This document shows positions 59,173 to 64,000 of a stretch of 64,000 bases of DNA, piece after piece. The stretch's first letter is position 1. Each line of letters opens with the position of its first letter. Source of the DNA: Morchella semilibera (lineage: Eukaryota; Ascomycota; Pezizomycetes; Pezizales; Morchellaceae); assembly GCA_009192285.1 (NCBI GenBank), contig CM018604.1, forward strand, positions 372,001 through 436,000. The letters run 5' to 3'. The notes under the pieces were generated by a model. The model was not told where the DNA came from and did not search any database. It saw only the letters and a program-made list of their open reading frames with translations. The position numbers and the translations under genes are program-made.

Positions 59173-61921
59173 GGATTTTCGAGGCCGCTGTTTTCCTCCT
59201 GAAAAACTGGGGAATTATTGAAGGCATTTTTCCAGATCTGGGGGGAGTGGAATTTCCGGTTGATAGCTGATAGAGGCTGCGGGCTTTCTATGCACTGGTT
59301 ATGTAGCTATAGCCAAAAGCCACAACTCTTCGATTAGTGAGTAAGAAGTATAAGTACCGGATCGGATGGAAAGAGTTCCATGGGTAGTTCTCTATATATG
59401 GCACACGTATCTTACTCCTTTCTTGTACTTGGCTTTCCCCCCCAACGTTTAAACGGCGAGTTTCTCGTTATCAACGTTACAGTTGAGCCGCCTCCGACGA
59501 AGAAGCGAAAGCTTCCCTTCCATTTTGGGAAATTTTAATCGAAAGGTCAGACTGAACGCAATTCTCTCCCGGTATGTGGGTAGATACGCGGGAACTAGAT
59601 AAAAAACAAGGGCCCCCAGTTCATAGATGGCTTTGGGGCACCAGTTACGGCAGTTAACTATATTGTTGAGTTTTCAATAGTTTGCAATTTGATAGAAAAA
59701 GCTTCAACCCTGGAGGATTTCTTTTGTGGGGGGGGGGGGGGGTGTGTGTGTGGAGGGAAATAAAAGAGGGTCATCTCCATGTGGTCAAAACTCGATGCTT
59801 CTAAGACACACGCTAGCAGGAATGGGGTAATTAGATTTGTGAGAGAATGTTCTTTTATTTCTGGATATAGAAAATATTATGGGACCACTTCATGCTGAAA
59901 CGTAACAGACAGGTCCAAAACCTTTGTTTGTTGATAGTGGCAAGCCACTTGTCGTCTAGACTTCAAAATCAGCCATTAATTTCCCATTTGTGATCAACTC
60001 ACGTGGCTATATATACAAGTATAACTAGAATTTCTCTGCATATACATACATACATTCATACATACAGGTTCATGGTCGTCCATCCAGACATGCCTCGCCG
60101 GTACTCTAGGTGGTGATGATAGCTCGATAGATCTCTAGATCTGTGAGTGAATGTGTTGGCCAAAGTGCTGGTGGAACAATCGATACTGCCAATTCCCGCT
60201 AAAAAAAACTAATTCGATTGGGTAATTAAGCGAGGGAGAAACCAGGGCTTCGGGAAAAAACACATTGAAATAAGATCTTCGCCTCTGCCAGCCAATAAGA
60301 ACCTCACACAAGCGAACGTTACATACTTTTACTACGACTCAAACAGACATCTTGAAATTAACGGACCACGGGTATCAAGCGCATAGTGTACCTAGAGTAC
60401 GCCCCACATACCTCACCTGCCATTTCGGCAAGCCGAATGGATAGAAATACCCATACTATTAGGCCTAGTGTGTCCAATTCGACAAATCTCTTTTATTAGG
60501 CTTCGGGGATATTACTGCTTTTTGAGAACACTTTCTTCTTCCTGTGTGACTTAGACAAAGGTCCCTCATGCACTGCTGCTGCACAGGAAAGCCAGGTTCA
60601 CCACGACCTTGTAACTTGTTTTGGAAGCACTCAGATACGTCAAAAACCTTATCCTAGTTTAAAATTGTGGGGGGGGGGGGAGGGGAGGGGATGTAAAGGA
60701 GATTCAACTTACACGCATACTAAACATTCAGCCATTCATCCTACCTATCATCTATGTTCCGTTAACCACATCCAACCAGCGGTGGAAATCATGCCCGAAA
60801 AAAAATCGTCCACCAACAATACGCACAACAACAACAACAACGACGACGACAAGCACCGCCGTGATGATATCACATTCCTAACGATTGGGTGAACATTATC
60901 GGTAACTTCGCATGGTGTCCGAGTGAGCAGTTATGATTCCTTTGTCAACCAGCTAGCTACATACACCCCACCTACCAACTATACCGGAAAAGGTGTGCTT
61001 CCCCTCGAACCGTCAAATCGCGCAATTCGGCTCGCCGCGTGGGCTCTTGGTAACACGACGTCAAAAGCCAAAGTGCAGAATTTCTCGCTTGCTCGTCTCA
61101 CGATATTAAATCGATAGGCACGCACACATACCGAGGAATTCTGGACATTCCTTCTCATATGACTGGGTTCAATAGAAGAACCAATCGAATGGGAATTGTG
61201 AAGAATGCTGATGATGAGCGCTGGAACTCAAGTAAATATTAATACCGCTTATGGGAACTTCGATGAGACGCATAAGTTCACCCATTAGTTTCACTGTTAA
61301 TATTCGGACGGCCGTATCTATATATGTAGTTGTGGATTGTGGGCCTGTCCTACAATCCCGTGCTAAGTCTTTAGCTTGAGCTGAAGAGGACGGAAAAAGA
61401 AAATATAGGAAAATAAATATGCATCGGGGCAACCGGTTGAACTGTTGTACAGCCACATAGGTAATAGGGAAAAACACCGATGCAATATCGACCGTGGCAA
61501 ATCACCTGGTCTCTGGATATGGCCAAAAAAGACGAAATATATGACGCCGTAAACTGTGCATGCCCCACACAACTAACGAATCAAAAACAATAACAACAAC
61601 TATGCATGCATCACGGTTGTGATTTCAACTACGCGAGTGACTTTCTGTGATTAAATCATTCATCGGCTCCAAAAAACACACCCGGAATGCCTGCGGGACA
61701 AATAGGACTCCCAAGTACGTTAATGGAGCCATAAATCGCTTTAGGGTAGGAATTAAGTATGTTTTATTGGTTCTGTACCTCTGGGCCTTTTTAAGTACCG
61801 AATCACGCGAACGGCCAGAGCCTATATATGTTGGAGGCTAATTTTTCATTCTGAGGTAAGGTAATAATCGAATTATAGTAACAAAACTCCCGATAATATA
61901 CATACCTACATGTGCCTCGAC
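59173..61921. other. Intergenic, no gene recognised
   Basis: Contains G-runs near 59729 and 60669. A plus-strand frame from about 60791 starts MPEKKSSTNN and is Asn/Asp-rich; another lies at 60923-61117. Neither has a recognisable family or clear splice partners, so they are not called. Confidence 0.45.
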
Positions 61922-62120
61922 TTATCGCCCGGCAGGCCGGGACATGGACAAAATCTGATGCAGTGCAGTTTATACAAATAAGGCACATGTCATACCGAGT
62001 ATGGAATTAATATGGGTAATATTTATAATAGAAACTCCCACAAGAAGATGGAAATTGATGCCAGGACAGCAAATATATACTGCACCAGATTTTGTCCATG
62101 TCTCGGCCTGCCGGGCGACA
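61922..62120. mobile_element. MITE, copy B (complete)
   Basis: About 199 bp with terminal inverted repeats of about 40 bp: inward from both ends it reads TCGCCCGGCAGGCCG, then GACATGGACAAAATCTG, then TGCAGT. The arms differ by few bases. The centre is AT-rich and non-coding. The same sequence is found at 35451-35630, so this is a dispersed, non-autonomous DNA-transposon family. Outer bases of the two copies read CTATCGCCC or CTTATCGCCC; I cannot define a target duplication with certainty. Confidence 0.88.
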
Positions 62121-64000
62121 GCCAACAATAGTATACGGATGAAGTGCCGCCACCAAATGGTAACTTCTGGGTATTTAGCAAATTTGGTCACTCTGTCGTA
62201 GACCTTATAAGTAGTGGGTGTACGTACCGATTGTCGCTAACAAACGCGATCGAGCAACATATTGAGAATGAGAGACGAAATACTAGGCTGAGCCTTGACT
62301 CGCCTATGGATAGCTACATGCCTAAGATTTATGCCTTAACTAAGTCATGATTGTTGCTCCCCAAGGCTTCTAAAAGATCTGGGTAAATGGTGCCCGCTAG
62401 TAAAAAAAAAAAAGAGAGATGATATATGATGAGACGCATACACTATCTCAACCCCAGCCCATCATCTCAAGGGATATACTATGACACGCTCTAAATACAA
62501 GGGAATCGAATGTTCTCTAGTGGATAGGATAGCAAGAGAATGGTAACACTAGCCTCGCTGTACGTGGTGAGACCTTTTTTCTACCCTCCGTCCTACTAAG
62601 GCTAGCTACAGCCGTATAAGGAGGAGGAGAAATTATTACTATTTGGAGCTTTGGATATACTTGCGCTCCACGAAAAAAATTGGGAGAAAGATTCTTACTT
62701 TAGGATTGACGCAGGCTCTAATAATTTATTGTTTTATCTGTTGTTTTGCTAAGGTTTTCTTAACTTGTGATCCGCGGGCTTGTTGCGTCACATAAAATAC
62801 ATGTACTTTACTTCATATGGATAGAAGAAAGACCTTTATGATGTTTTTTTATCAAAGCTAAATCTCTCTTGCGAGTGTATGACGATAGTGTGGACTAATA
62901 TAAAAATACTACAAGACGAACCACACCAAAATAGGGATGGGCACGAGACTACTATAGTTATAGATTATATAGAGTACTTTTAATAGTGGAAAGATTATAA
63001 TTCATAGATTATCACTCGACTATGAAACCTATGAGGTTAAAAGCGCAAGGGCGTCCTAATCGAAACCGGACATCGTGTAGCCCTAAGTGACAGGTTTTTT
63101 TAGTTGAAAGTAGTGGACGCGACCCAGTTAATTAAATGTAAAAGGTGGGAGGAAGAAAAAAAGAATAGTGCCCTGATTGGTATTAGGATCCAAGCTCCAC
63201 CCACAGCTCGATATATATCACCTACATGCTGGTTTCAAGGCGTATTATCACTACACTATCAAGGCCTGTGATTCCTTGAAACTTAAGCAATTAATTTTTG
63301 TATGGGGGTTTATTGAGATTTTATGGGTTTATAGGGCCATTCCAGGTATTACGTGTTGATAAAAAAAAAGGGCGGGACGTTGCAACGAGGTGCGACGAAC
63401 ACCGTGATATCAACCCTTTAAGCTCTCAAGCTACATTCTTAACTAACACACATACTAACCCACTAGTATTTTTGAAATTTTTCTTATGAGTTTGGGACCT
63501 GATTTGTGCAATTGTGGTTGCGGGGTTCGACTCGTTGCGTCCCACTTTTTTTTTTAACCTGATCAGTGCGCCTGCGGCACACTTATCTGACACTGGCCCA
63601 TTTAAAGTTTCGAACTTTTAGAGCCGGCCCGATGACTAATTGTAAGGTGCCCAGGCGCACAATAAGGTTTTCTTCCTTTTATTTCTTATTGCTATCCCGC
63701 CTCTTTAATTTCTTTTCCTATCAAACTTTAGTAAATATCTGTGTCAGCCCAGCCCAGCACAGGCAGAAGCTGGTCCTCAAACCCCTTTCCCCCCATCCCC
63801 TACACACTTGCAGTATCAAGTCTCCGAAGACCGACTCTCCACTCCAACAATTTAATCCATCCATCCTCACCGTAGTCGAGTAGAGGTAATTGCTTCACTA
63901 CGATCTCCCGTTGTTGCTCACTCATTAATTCCAATATCTTATAGGACACTAGCGAGTAACAGCGAGGGAGGCCTGAAGACCACAGGAGGGTAGACGATAG
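62121..64000. other. Intergenic to the right edge, no gene recognised
   Basis: AT-rich with TACATGTA at 62798. A B-box-like GGTTCGACTCG followed by T10 lies near 63515-63556, without an A box. The plus frame at 63566-63883 runs towards the edge but shows no family feature. Confidence 0.45.

Noticed and set aside
60791-61117. Possible small Asn/Asp-rich protein gene
   Set aside because: The start and low-complexity run are visible, but no conserved exon or convincing intron links it to the next frame.
63496-63556. B-box-like GGTTCGACTCG followed by T10 as a tRNA gene
   Set aside because: There is no A box, anticodon arm or balanced T-stem; only a short TGGGAC/GTCCCA pairing exists.

Overview
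The window is nuclear DNA of a filamentous ascomycete (Pezizomycotina). The evidence is short spliceosomal introns of about 50-190 nt, intron-bearing nuclear tRNA genes, and families typical of these fungi: a PTH11-type receptor, an AA9 LPMO with CBM1, a CBM52 secreted protein, SLD2, and a peroxisomal ABC half-transporter. I see no bacterial or viral gene. The large intergenic spaces, rich in microsatellites and poly-C/G tracts, together with the CBM52 protein, would fit an early-diverging class such as Pezizomycetes or Orbiliomycetes; that placement is inference.

Layout. 1-2 kb: the 3' part of a Kelch/one-TM protein, then tRNA-Gly(GCC) and initiator tRNA-Met 4 nt apart, sharing one Pol III terminator. 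4-5.5 kb: a PTH11-like rhodopsin-domain receptor (minus). 8.2-9.2 kb: mitochondrial ATP synthase subunit g (minus). 10.3-13.3 kb: a peroxisomal ABCD-type half-transporter (plus). 13.3-24.5 kb: gene-poor low-complexity DNA with a 182-bp tandem duplication. 24.5-25.4 kb: a GNAT acetyltransferase. 25.4-35.9 kb: gene-poor, with hairpin elements and a MITE. 35.9-36.4 kb: a three-exon small secreted protein with two CBM52 modules. 39.7-41.0 kb: a six-exon AA9 LPMO with CBM1. 42.9-44.0 kb: a xylose-isomerase-like TIM-barrel enzyme of the dehydroshikimate dehydratase type, tail to tail with a myo-inositol-type MFS transporter (45.9-48.0 kb). 51.3-55.8 kb: SLD2 and PUS7, convergent. 56.8 kb: a second intron-bearing tRNA-Gly. 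57.3-59.2 kb: a carotenoid cleavage dioxygenase. 61.9 kb: the intact copy of the MITE.

How genes relate. Most are independent eukaryotic transcription units. Two loose groupings are worth noting: the secreted carbohydrate-active pair (CBM52 protein and AA9-CBM1) within 5 kb, and the cyclitol-type transporter beside a sugar-isomerase-fold enzyme.

Odd points. Four conserved genes (ABC transporter, SLD2, PUS7, carotenoid dioxygenase) carry reading-frame breaks, mostly one extra base and often in a homopolymer, while their intron phases and motifs are otherwise consistent; sequence error and real decay cannot be separated here. The palindrome TACATGTA occurs at least 24 times, about 18 times the chance expectation, and never inside an exon that I model. 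Exon coordinates were worked out by hand from splice consensus and frame.
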